From: Neorhizobium petrolearium
GTDB lineage: Bacteria; Pseudomonadota; Alphaproteobacteria; Rhizobiales; Rhizobiaceae
Direction of reading: 5' to 3'
Assembly (NCBI RefSeq): GCF_017873175.1
Contig: NZ_JAGGJW010000017.1
Coordinates: 1 to 64,000, forward strand
Length of the DNA: 64,000 nucleotides
Shown here: positions 1-7,996 of the stretch, piece by piece
How positions within the stretch are numbered: position 1 is the first letter of the stretch
How the letters are laid out: every line of letters begins with the position of its first letter
Notes under the pieces: generated by a model
Told to the model about the DNA's origin: nothing
What the model saw: only the letters and a program-made list of their open reading frames with translations
Databases searched by the model: none
Translations under genes and position numbers: made by a program

Positions 1-2
1 TG

Positions 3-107
3 AAGATCGAAGCCGAGATCTCAACCCTCGCCTTCCAGTCAAAGGACGCGCAGGAAGGCATCACCGCCTTCATCGAAAAACGGACGCCAAACTTCGGCGG
101 TTCGTGA
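3..107 (+). CDS. C-terminal tail of an enoyl-CoA hydratase/isomerase (partial)
   Basis: The window opens inside a reading frame that ends in a TGA at 105-107. Its last 34 residues include AFQSKDAQEGITAFIEKRTP, the usual C-terminal pattern of crotonase-family enoyl-CoA hydratases (S-x-D-x-x-E-G-x-x-A-F-x-E-K-R-x-P). Everything before the tail lies outside the window, so the catalytic loops cannot be judged. Its position just upstream of a CoA-transferase remnant fits a former acyl-CoA catabolism operon. The family is fairly sure; the substrate is unknown. Confidence 0.72.
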   Translation, partial: KIEAEISTLAFQSKDAQEGITAFIEKRTPNFGGS

Positions 108-134
108 AGGCTGATCGTGAATGAGGGTTACCGC

Positions 135-733
135 ATGCCTCCTTTAACAGATTTTCTCGTTATTGATTTCTCGACGCTCCTTCCCGGGCCGCTCGCGAGC
201 CCGAGGCGGGCTGAGGTGGGCGCGCAGGTGATCAAGATCGAACGTCCGGACGACGGCGACGCGATGCGCACTTACAAGCCCATTGTCGACGGCGAAAGCC
301 TGCTGTTCGCCATGCTCAACCGCGGCAAGCAGTCAATGGCGGTCGATTTGAAATCGCCTGCCGACATGGAGGTACTCTGGCCGCTGATTGAAAAGGCGGA
401 CGCACTGATTGAGGAGTTCCGGCCGGGGGGCATGGACCGCCTTGGCCTCGGATACGATGTGTTGGCAAAGCGCAACCCGCGGCTGCTCTATTGCTCGATC
501 CCCGGCTGGGACCAGACTGGTCCAAAGGCAGGTAAGGGCAACCGTGATCTGAACTTCGTCGCCGAGGCGGGACTGTTGGGTCTTTCCGCCGGTAATTATG
601 GCGTGCCGGCTCTACCGGTGTTCCTCGCGGGAGACATTGCAGGTGGCGCGCCGCCGGTGGTGATCAACATCTTGCTCGCGCTTCGTCAGCGCGACGGCAC
701 AGGCCGTGGCATGTATATCGATGGCGCGATGAC
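135..733 (+). pseudogene. CaiB/BaiF class III CoA-transferase, N-terminal fragment
   Basis: About 200 residues match the N-terminal half of class III CoA-transferases, which move CoA between carboxylic acids: VIDFSTLLPGPLAS, GAQVIKIERPDDGD, NRGKQSMAVDLKSP, LIEEFRPGGMDRLGLGYD and the SIPGWDQTGP segment. Intact members are about 400 residues, so roughly half is missing. Similarity stops near GRGMYIDGAM (about 730). From there the open frame runs through unrelated sequence into livG, so a simple ORF call gives a false 488-residue fusion. An ATG at 135 is a better start than the upstream GTG at 117. I read it as a deletion product without transferase activity. Confidence 0.8.
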
Positions 734-769
734 GAACAGGGGATCGCGACGATCATCGAGCGGGTCTAA
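734..769 (+). pseudogene. Last 11 codons of a thiolase (acetyl-CoA acyltransferase)
   Basis: In the frame starting at 734 the sequence reads EQGIATIIERV followed by TAA at 767-769. This is the typical C-terminal strand of thiolases (G-x-Q-G-I-A-x-x-x-E-R). It is in a different frame from the CoA-transferase fragment before it. The simplest reading is a deletion that removed the end of the CoA-transferase and nearly all of a downstream thiolase, leaving the intergenic sequence and livG intact. Only eleven residues support the family call. Confidence 0.55.
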
Positions 770-794
770 CAACATCAACTCTCGGGGGAGGACC

Positions 795-1583
795 ATGGAG
801 AGAAACGAAGCCGGCGTAAAGCCGGGAGGAGTAGACGATCATATTCTGCAAACACGCGGACTGACGATGGAGTTTCACGGCTTCGTCGCCGTGCGCAACG
901 TCGATCTGAACGTGAGGCGCCACACTATACATGCGCTTATAGGGCCGAACGGGGCGGGCAAGACAACCTGTTTCAATCTCTTGACGAAGTTCCTCACCCC
1001 GACGGGTGGTTCGATCGTTTTCAATGGTCGGGACGTCACGAGAACCGGACCCGCGGCGATGGCCCGGCTCGGAATGGTCAGGTCCTTCCAAATCTCCTCG
1101 ATCTTCCCCCATCTGACGGTGATTGAGAACGTTCGCATGGCGCTTCAACGCAAGCTCGGCACCTCGTTCCACTTCTGGAAGCCGAAGCGTTCGCTTTACC
1201 CGCTTCACGTTAGGGCGGACGAGCTCATCGAATGGGTCGGCCTCGAGACCTATCGAGATACGCTTGCCGGCGACCTCTCCTATGGGCGCAAACGTGTTCT
1301 CGAACTCGCGACCACGCTCGCACTCGATCCGGAGTTGCTGCTTCTCGACGAACCGATGGCGGGGCTCGGCCACGAGGACATCGGTCGTGTCGCCGAATTG
1401 GTGCGGCGTGTATCCGAAGGCCGCACCGTGCTGATGGTCGAGCACAATCTGGATGTGGTTTCCGACCTTTCCGACACCATCACCGTGCTGACGCGAGGCA
1501 GCATTCTCGCAGAGGGCGACTACGCCTCTGTTTCCCAAAACCCGGCGGTCCGGGAAGCTTATATCGGAGGCGTCCATGCTTGA
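795..1583 (+). CDS. livG: Branched-chain/carboxylate ABC transporter ATPase LivG
   Basis: A 262-residue ATPase of the HAAT (LivG) ABC family, which powers import at the cytoplasmic face of the membrane. It shows Walker A GPNGAGKTT, the LivG-type signature LSYGRKRVLELA, Walker B LLLLDEP and the switch histidine in MVEHNLD. The start is the ATG at 795, preceded by a GGGGGAGG ribosome site; the frame is open further upstream only because a CoA-transferase fragment runs into it. It overlaps livF by 8 bases and begins a livG-livF-livH-livM operon. No binding-protein gene adjoins it, so the ligand is unknown; an organic acid is as likely as an amino acid given the neighbours. Confidence 0.92.
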   Translation: MERNEAGVKPGGVDDHILQTRGLTMEFHGFVAVRNVDLNVRRHTIHALIGPNGAGKTTCFNLLTKFLTPTGGSIVFNGRDVTRTGPAAMARLGMVRSFQISSIFPHLTVIENVRMALQRKLGTSFHFWKPKRSLYPLHVRADELIEWVGLETYRDTLAGDLSYGRKRVLELATTLALDPELLLLDEPMAGLGHEDIGRVAELVRRVSEGRTVLMVEHNLDVVSDLSDTITVLTRGSILAEGDYASVSQNPAVREAYIGGVHA

Positions 1584-2295
1584 CACCCATTGCGAAAAAC
1601 GCCTGCGTATCGAGGGACTGAACGCTTTCTACGGAGACAGCCATGTACTGCATGGCATCGATCTGCATGTCGAGCGCGGTGAACTCGTTACGCTTCTCGG
1701 ACGCAACGGCGCCGGAAAGACCACCACATTGCGCGCCATCATGGGCCTCGTCGAGCGGCGCGGTGACATCCGCTTCGACGGCGCTGATCTGTCCCGGCTT
1801 CCTCCGCATAAGATTGCCCGCTTCGGTATCGGCTACGTGCCGGAAGAACGCGGCATCTTTTCAAGCCTCGACGTCACGGAAAACCTTCTGCTTCCGCCCA
1901 CGATCAAGCCGGGCGGCATGACCATCGAAGAGATCTACACGCTGTTTCCCAATCTTAAGGAGCGGGCGGGAAGCCAGGGCACGAAACTCTCTGGGGGCGA
2001 ACAGCAGATGCTTGCGATGGCGCGTATCCTGCGTACTGGCGCCGATTTCCTGTTGTTGGACGAGGTTACGGAGGGTTTGGCGCCGGTCATCATCGAGCAG
2101 ATCGGCATCGCGATCGGGCTTCTCAAGGAGCGGGGCTTCACGATCCTGCTGGTGGAGCAGAACTTCCCCTTTGCCAGTCGCATCGCCGACCGCCATTACG
2201 TAGTCGAGAACGGACGCGTGGTCGACATGGTGGCGAAGGACGACCTCAATGATCCGGGTGTGGCAGAACGCCTGCACTCGTTTCTCGGCGTTTAG
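1576..2295 (+). CDS. livF: Branched-chain/carboxylate ABC transporter ATPase LivF
   Basis: A 239-residue second ATPase of the same importer. Walker A is GRNGAGKTT, the signature LSGGEQQ, and Walker B reads FLLLDEVTEGLAP. The usual proline of DEPTEGLAP is valine here, which should not remove the catalytic glutamate. The start ATG at 1576 lies inside the end of livG (8-base overlap), which indicates translational coupling, and livH follows after 9 bases. LivF and LivG form the nucleotide-binding heterodimer. Family assignment is secure; the transported compound is not known. Confidence 0.92.
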   Translation: MLDTHCEKRLRIEGLNAFYGDSHVLHGIDLHVERGELVTLLGRNGAGKTTTLRAIMGLVERRGDIRFDGADLSRLPPHKIARFGIGYVPEERGIFSSLDVTENLLLPPTIKPGGMTIEEIYTLFPNLKERAGSQGTKLSGGEQQMLAMARILRTGADFLLLDEVTEGLAPVIIEQIGIAIGLLKERGFTILLVEQNFPFASRIADRHYVVENGRVVDMVAKDDLNDPGVAERLHSFLGV

Positions 2296-2304
2296 GAGGC
2301 GAGC

Positions 2305-3192
2305 ATGACGACTATCCTTGGCATTCCCATGCAGGCGCTGCTCGGCCAGATCCTGATCGGGCTCATCAACGGCGCCTTCTATGCACTCCTAAGTCTCGGT
2401 CTTGCGATCATCTTCGGCCTGCTCAATATCATCAACTTCGCGCATGGCGCGCTCTACATGCTCGGCGCCTTCGCCGCGTGGCTCCTGCTCAACTATCTCG
2501 GCGTCAACTATTGGGGTGCGCTAATCCTTTCTCCGTTTATCGTGGGCGTGCTCGCGGTCGCCATGGAGCGCTATATGCTCCGCCGCATTTACAAGCTGGA
2601 CCATATCTATGGCCTTCTTCTTACCTTCGGCACCGCTCTTCTGATCGAAGGCGTTTTCCGGAACCAGTTTGGCGTGTCGGGGCTTGCCTACCCGATCCCC
2701 GCGCAGCTTCAGGGCGTTCAGAACCTTGGCTTCATCTTTCTCCCGAACTATCGGGCCTGGGTGCTGGTCGCCTCTCTCTTCATATGTTTCGCGACCTGGT
2801 TCCTGATCGAAAAAACGCGATTAGGCTCCTATCTGCGCGCCGCGACGGAGAACCCGAAGCTCGTGCAAGCTTTCGGCATCAACGTGCCGTTGATGATCAC
2901 ACTCACCTATGCGTTTGGGGTTGCACTGGCGGCGCTTGCCGGCGTAATGGCTGCCCCCATCTATCAGGTAAGCCCTGTCATGGGCTCCAACATCATCATT
3001 GTCGTGTTCGCCGTTGTCGTCATTGGCGGCATGGGCTCGATTCTCGGTGCCATCGTCTCAGGCTTTGGTCTCGGACTCATCGAGGGATTAACGAAGGTCT
3101 TTTACCCTGAAGCGTCCAGCACCGTCATCTTTGTCGTCATGGCCATCGTGCTGCTCGTGAAACCCACTGGTCTGTTCGGGAGGGCCGAATGA
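2305..3192 (+). CDS. livH: ABC transporter inner-membrane permease LivH
   Basis: A 295-residue hydrophobic permease of the LivH type with about eight membrane segments. The N-terminal LINGAFYALLSLGLAIIFG followed by NIINFAHGALYMLGA is the family hallmark. The conserved cytoplasmic coupling region lies near LGSYLRAATENPKLVQAFGI. A good ribosome site (TAGGAGG) precedes the ATG at 2305. It pairs with LivM to make the membrane channel, and its stop overlaps the livM start as ATGA. Substrate not determined. Confidence 0.92.
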   Translation: MTTILGIPMQALLGQILIGLINGAFYALLSLGLAIIFGLLNIINFAHGALYMLGAFAAWLLLNYLGVNYWGALILSPFIVGVLAVAMERYMLRRIYKLDHIYGLLLTFGTALLIEGVFRNQFGVSGLAYPIPAQLQGVQNLGFIFLPNYRAWVLVASLFICFATWFLIEKTRLGSYLRAATENPKLVQAFGINVPLMITLTYAFGVALAALAGVMAAPIYQVSPVMGSNIIIVVFAVVVIGGMGSILGAIVSGFGLGLIEGLTKVFYPEASSTVIFVVMAIVLLVKPTGLFGRAE

Positions 3193-4172
3193 ACACCACC
3201 AAGACGCGTCCCTTGTCACGGCACAATGGCCGCCTTTCTCGCCGGATCGCGATTTTCATCCTCGCGGCGGCCGTGCTTGCCATTGCGCCGTACGTCGTCT
3301 ATCCGGTCTTCTTGATGAAAGCCTTGTGCTTTGCACTCTTCGCCTGTGCGTTCAATCTTCTGATCGGCTATGGCGGGCTCTTGTCCTTCGGACATGCTGC
3401 CTTCTTCGGCTCCGCAGCCTATCTCTGTGGTTACGCGGCGCGGGACCTGGGTCTTACCCCGGAACTCAGTGTCCTCGTCGGGACTGTGGGTGCCGGACTG
3501 CTGGGCTACGTGATCGGTGCGATCGCTATCCGTCGCCATGGCATCTACTTCGCCATGGTCACGCTGGCGCTGGCGCAGATGGTCTACTTCTTCGCGGTAC
3601 AGGCCCCGCTCACCGGTGGGGAGAATGGCATGCAGGGAATTCCCCGCGGGTTTCTGTTTGGCATCATCGATCTCAACAACACGATGGCGATGTATGCCTT
3701 CGTTGTTGCGGTTTTCCTGATCGGCCTTGCTGTTCTGCACCGTGCGGTCGAATCACCGTTCGGCCAGACCCTGAAGGCCATTCGCGACAACGAGAACCGT
3801 GCGATCTCCCTGGGCTATGATTCTAATCGCTACAAGCATCTTGCCTTCGTGTTGTCAGCTGCGATCGCTGGCCTCGCAGGCGCGACCAAGGCACTGGTGT
3901 TCCAGCTCGCATCGCTGACGGACGTCCACTGGACGATGTCCGGTGAGGTGGTGCTGATGACGCTGATCGGCGGTCTCGGCACGACGCTGGGTCCCGTAGT
4001 CGGGGCCATCATCATCGTCGCGATGCAGACCTATCTCGCCGAGAGCGGCTCGTGGGTCACGGCCATTCAGGGTGCGACGTTCATCGTCTGTGTCCTGATG
4101 TTCAGGGAGGGAATTGTCGGCGCCGTCTGGAAGCTGCGAGCGAACGAGCGTTTGCCGGAGCCTCGAGAATAA
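3189..4172 (+). CDS. livM: ABC transporter inner-membrane permease LivM
   Basis: A 327-residue LivM-type permease. After an N-terminal membrane helix come FNLLIGYGGLLSFGHAAFFG, the LivM hallmark, and the coupling segment SPFGQTLKAIRDNENRAISLGY. It is translationally coupled to livH by a 4-base overlap and is the last gene of this operon. The gene order G-F-H-M differs from the second importer in the window (H-M-G-F), so the two are separate acquisitions or rearranged paralogues. The end lies 55 bases before the left end of the tniABQ transposon. Confidence 0.92.
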   Translation: MNTTKTRPLSRHNGRLSRRIAIFILAAAVLAIAPYVVYPVFLMKALCFALFACAFNLLIGYGGLLSFGHAAFFGSAAYLCGYAARDLGLTPELSVLVGTVGAGLLGYVIGAIAIRRHGIYFAMVTLALAQMVYFFAVQAPLTGGENGMQGIPRGFLFGIIDLNNTMAMYAFVVAVFLIGLAVLHRAVESPFGQTLKAIRDNENRAISLGYDSNRYKHLAFVLSAAIAGLAGATKALVFQLASLTDVHWTMSGEVVLMTLIGGLGTTLGPVVGAIIIVAMQTYLAESGSWVTAIQGATFIVCVLMFREGIVGAVWKLRANERLPEPRE

Positions 4173-4181
4173 CAATCAGAC

Positions 4182-4202
4182 GCGGAGGCTCATCGTCTCC
4201 GC
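4182..4202 (+). terminator. Possible weak stem-loop after livM
   Basis: GCGGAG at 4182-4187 pairs with CTCCGC at 4197-4202 around a 9-base loop, ten bases after the livM stop. There is no clear T-run. It may be an attenuated terminator or an mRNA-end structure. The support is only the short perfect stem and its position. Confidence 0.3.
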
Positions 4203-4227
4203 AAGGTTACAGGAAGGAAAAAGCAGG

Positions 4228-4294
4228 TGTTGGTTGGCAGTTAACCGTGAGAATGCGGCCGCTTTGAGCCAGAATTGGCAGTTAACGTGAGAAT
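4228..4294. repeat. Left transposon end with two direct end-repeats
   Basis: Two copies of the motif occur: TGGCAGTTAACCGTGAGAAT at 4235-4254 and TGGCAGTTAACGTGAGAAT at 4276-4294, differing by one inserted C. With the outer TGTTGGT they form the left end. Multiple short repeats at each end are the normal binding array for TniA/TnsB transposases. A third related block containing GATTCTCAGATTAG follows near 4306-4319. Confidence 0.72.
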
Positions 4295-4310
4295 CTTGCC
4301 GGGAAGATTC

Positions 4311-5189
4311 TCAGATTAGTTGCAGTTGGGATGACGCGGTTGATCGGGAGGTACCCCTCATGATCTCGTTGATGGCGCTGCTGAAACGCACCTTGTTCTC
4401 GCCCCTCATTTGTCCGCAAAGCATTTCGAGCATCTCTGGCCCTGAGCGCTCAACCATGGCTATTGCGGCCAGCAGAGCCGGCCGCAGGTGCAGGGGCAGG
4501 ATTGGGCATGACGACATTGGCAGACTCTGCCGATCAACGACATCATCGAGATCAGGAATGAGTGCGCCAAGTACCCGGTAACGCCATGGCTCATAATTTC
4601 CAAAGGTGGGGTTCTTCACGCGGCGCATCAGCAAAAGTTGTGCAATCCTGGCCGGTGATACCCAGGTTCGAGCTTTTCGTGAGGCCTCATCGTGGAGCAG
4701 CCGTTCGCCGATGAGAGCCGTTGCGCTATAGTGACCGAAGGTTGAGGCGCAGCTAACCCCCGAGGGGCTCTGTAGCAGGTCGCCGCAGAGAGCACAGGTG
4801 ATACGCCAGCCGAGCAACTGACTTCGAAGAATGGCTCTCGGTTCCGTCTTTGCGGGACAACAGGTTGAGCATGACTGTATCGCATCCGTCGCAATCAGGC
4901 ACCGCGACGACCGGGCGATATCTGTGAAGGTGGTGCGGCGGATCGTTGCCTCATCCACGCAGAGTATATGCGCCAGGCGGAGGATCTGATTGTCGTTGAG
5001 ACTAAGATCGGTGGCGCGCAGGGATGGCGTCTCTGGGAGGCAATGCCGAAGCATGGCAAGGGGAGGGACACCATAGAACACCGCATGCCGAGCAACCCAC
5101 GACGACAGCAGCTCATCGGTGCAGGGAGCCAGTGTTACCGGCAACTGCTGGGGGGCTTGAAGGTCATGCGAAGGCGGCTTCCGCATCAA
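4311..5189 (-). CDS. tniQ: TniQ-family transposition target factor
   Basis: A 292-residue protein with the TniQ N-terminal pattern DELLSSWVARHAVFYG and two cysteine pairs (CSTCCPAK and CALCGDLL, near residues 106-136) that fit a zinc finger. TniQ proteins link the target-selection ATPase to a target-site signal. The protein is a little shorter than many TniQ/TnsD proteins (about 300-500 residues) and has no extra C-terminal targeting domain. It starts inside the end of tniB (26-base overlap), which implies coupled translation. No CRISPR or Cas genes are nearby, so target choice is presumably sequence- or protein-guided. Confidence 0.85.
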   Translation of the reverse strand: MMRKPPSHDLQAPQQLPVTLAPCTDELLSSWVARHAVFYGVPPLAMLRHCLPETPSLRATDLSLNDNQILRLAHILCVDEATIRRTTFTDIARSSRCLIATDAIQSCSTCCPAKTEPRAILRSQLLGWRITCALCGDLLQSPSGVSCASTFGHYSATALIGERLLHDEASRKARTWVSPARIAQLLLMRRVKNPTFGNYEPWRYRVLGALIPDLDDVVDRQSLPMSSCPILPLHLRPALLAAIAMVERSGPEMLEMLCGQMRGENKVRFSSAINEIMRGTSRSTASSQLQLI

Positions 5190-6045
5190 ACTCCGGCTCC
5201 CATCTCTCGACAGCTGCGTCCGTAATTCTCTCTTGGCCGCTTTCGATGGCCTCGATTGCGAGTGTGTTTAACATATGGAAGAGGTTTGCGGTGATGCCCT
5301 CGGATATCTGCAACATCCGCCGTAGCGATTTTGCGGTCAACACCGACGGCTGGCGTAGGGGCGTGTTGCGCAGGATCAAAGAGATCAGGATCTCGAACTG
5401 CTCGTTTGCAGCCCAGCGGCTTAGGGTGAACTGTTCAAAGCGGCGGGCCAGTTGCACATCGCCACCGATCGCTTCGCGGGCATCATTGACGCCAAAGCAG
5501 ACGAGGGAGATCTGAAGTCGGTTGCTGAGGAAGCGCAAGGTGTTGAGGACGATGCGTTGCTCGCGATAGGTTCCGGCGAGGATATTGTGCACCTCGTCAA
5601 TCACTAACACCTGAACGCCGATAGCCTCCATGATGCGCATCGCCGCCTGCTCCATCTGGGCGATATCGGCGCGTGGCCTTTGCGGTGCGCCGAGAAGGGT
5701 TAGTAGTTCCGCGTAGAACCGTCGTTCGCCGGGTCGGCTGGTCATCTCCATGGCCAGAACCGGTGTCTTCAACTTGCCGGTAAGAGAACTGAAGCTCGGT
5801 GGATGCTGATCACGGAAACGCTTCATGATCATCGTCTTGCCCATTCCGCTGTCGCCGTAGATGGCGAGCGAAGGCATGCGTGTGCCGCGTGGATGATCGA
5901 GCAGTTGGTTGAGCCGCTCAAGCACCTGCTTGGCGCGCGGATAAACCAGCCAGCGGCGTGATCTGATCGCCCTGATGCGTTGCGCATCCGTCTCCGCAAG
6001 CAAAGCCGCGGCGTTTGAGGTTAGGTGGGAGATTTCCGTGTTCAT
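5164..6045 (-). CDS. tniB: TniB/TnsC-like AAA ATPase of transposition
   Basis: A 293-residue AAA ATPase. Walker A is GDSGMGKTM (about residues 64-72) and Walker B is VLVIDEVHNI, the TniB-specific form, followed by an arginine-rich sensor region around RRFEQFTLSRW. Such proteins polymerise on DNA and activate the transposase at the chosen target. It sits six bases after the end of tniA and overlaps tniQ, so the three are one transcription unit read leftward. Length and motifs are normal, so it looks functional. Confidence 0.9.
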   Translation of the reverse strand: MNTEISHLTSNAAALLAETDAQRIRAIRSRRWLVYPRAKQVLERLNQLLDHPRGTRMPSLAIYGDSGMGKTMIMKRFRDQHPPSFSSLTGKLKTPVLAMEMTSRPGERRFYAELLTLLGAPQRPRADIAQMEQAAMRIMEAIGVQVLVIDEVHNILAGTYREQRIVLNTLRFLSNRLQISLVCFGVNDAREAIGGDVQLARRFEQFTLSRWAANEQFEILISLILRNTPLRQPSVLTAKSLRRMLQISEGITANLFHMLNTLAIEAIESGQERITDAAVERWEPEFDAEAAFA

Positions 6046-6051
6046 GCCAGT

Positions 6052-7668
6052 TCACTCCGTGTCCTCGTCGAAGGCCACAGGTTTGCTGGAGTCTATCCCG
6101 CGAAGCGACCCCCATCCGCCGTCTTCCACTCTCGTTTTGTGGCGGCTTGCGGGACCGCGTCGGGCGAACGCCGTCTTTTTGACTGCTGCCTCGACCAGCT
6201 TGCGCTGCTCAACTGCCGTGCCGACTATGGTGCGGGTGTCTAGTTCCCGTCGCCCCTTTGTCAGCAGCGCGCGGCGCGCCGCCAGTGCCTCGTGTAGTGT
6301 CACCGAGGGCAAGGTAACGTCGGCATAGCGGGCTTCCACGAAGTTGCCGGACGGGCGCCGGACGAAGACGCGAGCCATATCCCGTGGGTCGTACTTTACA
6401 AGGAGACGCCGGTTAGAGCGCCCAACATCGGCGGTGAGGGCAGCTGACCAATAACGCAGCCCGAACAGGTGAATCCCGGTTGGCCGCAGCGTGCGTTCCT
6501 GCTCCGGCAGGAACGTCAGCCAGAAACGCATCCGGTCCTGGGGAAGTCGAAGCGGTATCACGTCCTCGTGCTCCCGCCATACTGCAATCGGCGGCCGGCC
6601 CAAGCTGCCGTGTATCGAATGGTGATAGGAGCCGACAATGTCCAGCGCGATGTAACGCTCGAGCTCGCGCAAAGTGAGTGCCGCATGTCGCTTAGAGTCG
6701 TATTCGCCAAGCTCCTGGGCATTGCTGAACGTCGTGCCAGGCAGCAGGTGGAGTTTTCCCATCTGCGTCCCAATCAGACGCTCGATGTGACCACCGAAGC
6801 GTGGCTCCCCTGGCGGCCGCCAGTCGATCGCGATGCCGGCATCCTGGCATCCCCGCTTGAAAGACTGGCTCCTAAAATCGGCGCCGTTGTCGACGTGTAA
6901 GGTATCTGGCAAACCTGCAACGGGCCAAGCCTCGCTGATCTCCCGTTCACGCAGCCAAGCTGACTTGTCAAAAACGGAATGCAGAAGGCAAAGACTGGTC
7001 GAAAGGCGGGAAGGGGCATCCATCGTGAGGTAGAAGCCCGTCACCATCCGGCTGCAGACATCCATCGCCAGCGTCAGCCAAGGCCGGCCGATCGGCTGCC
7101 GCGTTTCCTCGTCAACGACAAAGATATCCGCTTTCGTATGATCGACCTGCACGATCTGCAATGGCCGGGAGGCGGCTAACACCCCGGGAACAGCACGAGT
7201 GTTCTTGACGATTTTGGCTTCGCCGCGCCGTTTGGCCCGCTTCTGTAGATCGATGTCTTCGAGTCGAGCTTTGATTGTTCGGCGATGGGGCGGCCGAAGT
7301 CCAGCGGAGATGCAGTTCGTCTGCACATCCCGGACCAGCTGTGTAAATGACGCACGATTGCGGGTAAGGTAGTACCGGCTGATCGTCGTCCGAATGATCT
7401 CCTCCCGCCTGTCATCTAGTACCCGATGGCCTCCTGGTCGGCCGGGCTTGCGCTCCACCAGGCTCATCACGGTCCCGCCGGCCCGGAATAGCTTGATGAG
7501 GCGGTATGCAGTCGCTTGACTGATTTCGAGCTCGGTCGCAAGCAGCGCCACATCCGCCACCGACATCCTGCCAGTGCGGCTTTTCAAAAAGTCTCGAATT
7601 GCGTCTGCGCGCCGGCACGCTTCATCCCAAAGCGCTTCGTCAACTTCGTCAGGGAAGGCGTCACTCAC
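6052..7668 (-). CDS. tniA: TniA/TnsB-like DDE transposase (Mu-type)
   Basis: A 538-residue transposase with an N-terminal helix-turn-helix (ISQATAYRLIKLFRAGG), an rve catalytic core and a Mu-type C-terminal beta-barrel (residues about 390-460). The catalytic triad reads D176 in VDHTKAD, D260 in HVDNGAD and E296 in FGGHIERLIG, a D-35-E spacing. It cuts the transposon ends and joins them to target DNA with TniB and TniQ. It starts 33 bases inside the innermost right-end repeat (7701). All key residues are present, so the enzyme looks intact. Confidence 0.92.
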   Translation of the reverse strand: MSDAFPDEVDEALWDEACRRADAIRDFLKSRTGRMSVADVALLATELEISQATAYRLIKLFRAGGTVMSLVERKPGRPGGHRVLDDRREEIIRTTISRYYLTRNRASFTQLVRDVQTNCISAGLRPPHRRTIKARLEDIDLQKRAKRRGEAKIVKNTRAVPGVLAASRPLQIVQVDHTKADIFVVDEETRQPIGRPWLTLAMDVCSRMVTGFYLTMDAPSRLSTSLCLLHSVFDKSAWLREREISEAWPVAGLPDTLHVDNGADFRSQSFKRGCQDAGIAIDWRPPGEPRFGGHIERLIGTQMGKLHLLPGTTFSNAQELGEYDSKRHAALTLRELERYIALDIVGSYHHSIHGSLGRPPIAVWREHEDVIPLRLPQDRMRFWLTFLPEQERTLRPTGIHLFGLRYWSAALTADVGRSNRRLLVKYDPRDMARVFVRRPSGNFVEARYADVTLPSVTLHEALAARRALLTKGRRELDTRTIVGTAVEQRKLVEAAVKKTAFARRGPASRHKTRVEDGGWGSLRGIDSSKPVAFDEDTE

Positions 7669-7700
7669 AGCAAGATACCGTCGATTTCCTCGGTAGTCTG

Positions 7701-7825
7701 ATTCTCACATTAACTGATCAGATTTATGCGAAATTCTCAAGTTAAGTGCCTATTCTCAAATTAAGTGCCAGGCTATCCTTCTGAAATTGCTGCGACGGAT
7801 TCTTGGGGTTAAGTGCAAAGCGACA
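7701..7825. repeat. Right transposon end with four end-repeats
   Basis: Four copies of the end motif, inverted relative to the left end, lie at 7701-7720 (ATTCTCACATTAACTGATCA), 7733-7750 (ATTCTCAAGTTAAGTGCC), 7752-7770 (ATTCTCAAATTAAGTGCCA) and 7799-7818 (ATTCTTGGGGTTAAGTGCAA). The last continues to ...GCGACA at 7825, which complements the TGT at the left end. More repeats on the right than on the left is common in Tn7-like elements, where the ends are asymmetric. Confidence 0.7.
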
Positions 7826-7996
7826 GCAGTCTTCCTGCGGGCAGGCGCCGTCTCCTCCCATGCATGCCGGATAGTGAGCGCCCGGAGTGACTGGCTGGCG
7901 CTCCTCCAGCCGAAACTCGTGCTCCCAGGGAATGTTGAGGTCGTATTCGTACAGGAACCGGCGGCCTTTGCGCAGCTTCAATTCGCCAAGCGTCAT
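7826..7996 (-). pseudogene. pRiA4b ORF-3-like protein fragment
   Basis: On the minus strand MTLGELKLRKGRRFLYEYDL, WEHEFRLEERQPVTPGAHYP and CMGGDGACPQEDC match the core of the plasmid pRiA4b ORF-3 family, passenger proteins of unknown function common around IS elements. The match ends abruptly at the conserved EDC, exactly where the transposon right end begins (7825). The usual continuation (GGPWGY) is missing and does not appear beyond the left end. It is therefore a truncated remnant. Its ATG at 7996 overlaps the stop of the upstream small membrane gene. Confidence 0.65.

Larger units (their letters stand above)
4228..7825. mobile_element. Compact tniA-tniB-tniQ transposon (Tn5053/Tn552/Tn7-related)
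   Basis: A 3.6-kb element carrying only the three core genes of Mu/Tn7-like transposition: a DDE transposase (tniA), an AAA ATPase (tniB) and a TniQ target factor, all leftward. Both outer ends begin TGT and share a 27-base imperfect inverted repeat (19 of 27 matches: 4228-4254 against the complement of 7799-7825). Further copies of a TGGCAsTTAA...TGAGAAT motif lie inside, as expected for transposase-binding sites. There is no resolvase, no tnsA and no cargo. The flanking pentamers are GCAGG and GCAGT, close but not identical, so a target duplication is not proven. The two flanks carry unrelated genes. Confidence 0.8.

Noticed and set aside
117-794. Genuine CoA-transferase-LivG fusion protein
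   Set aside because: A thiolase tail in another frame and an intact livG ribosome site show a deletion junction instead.
7752-7770. Innermost clear repeat as the transposon's right end
   Set aside because: Pairing the outermost copy (to 7825) with the left TGT end gives a longer match and a proper TGT...ACA terminus.
4228-7825. CRISPR-associated transposon
   Set aside because: tniQ, tniB and tniA order fits, but no cas gene or repeat-spacer array is present inside or beside the element.
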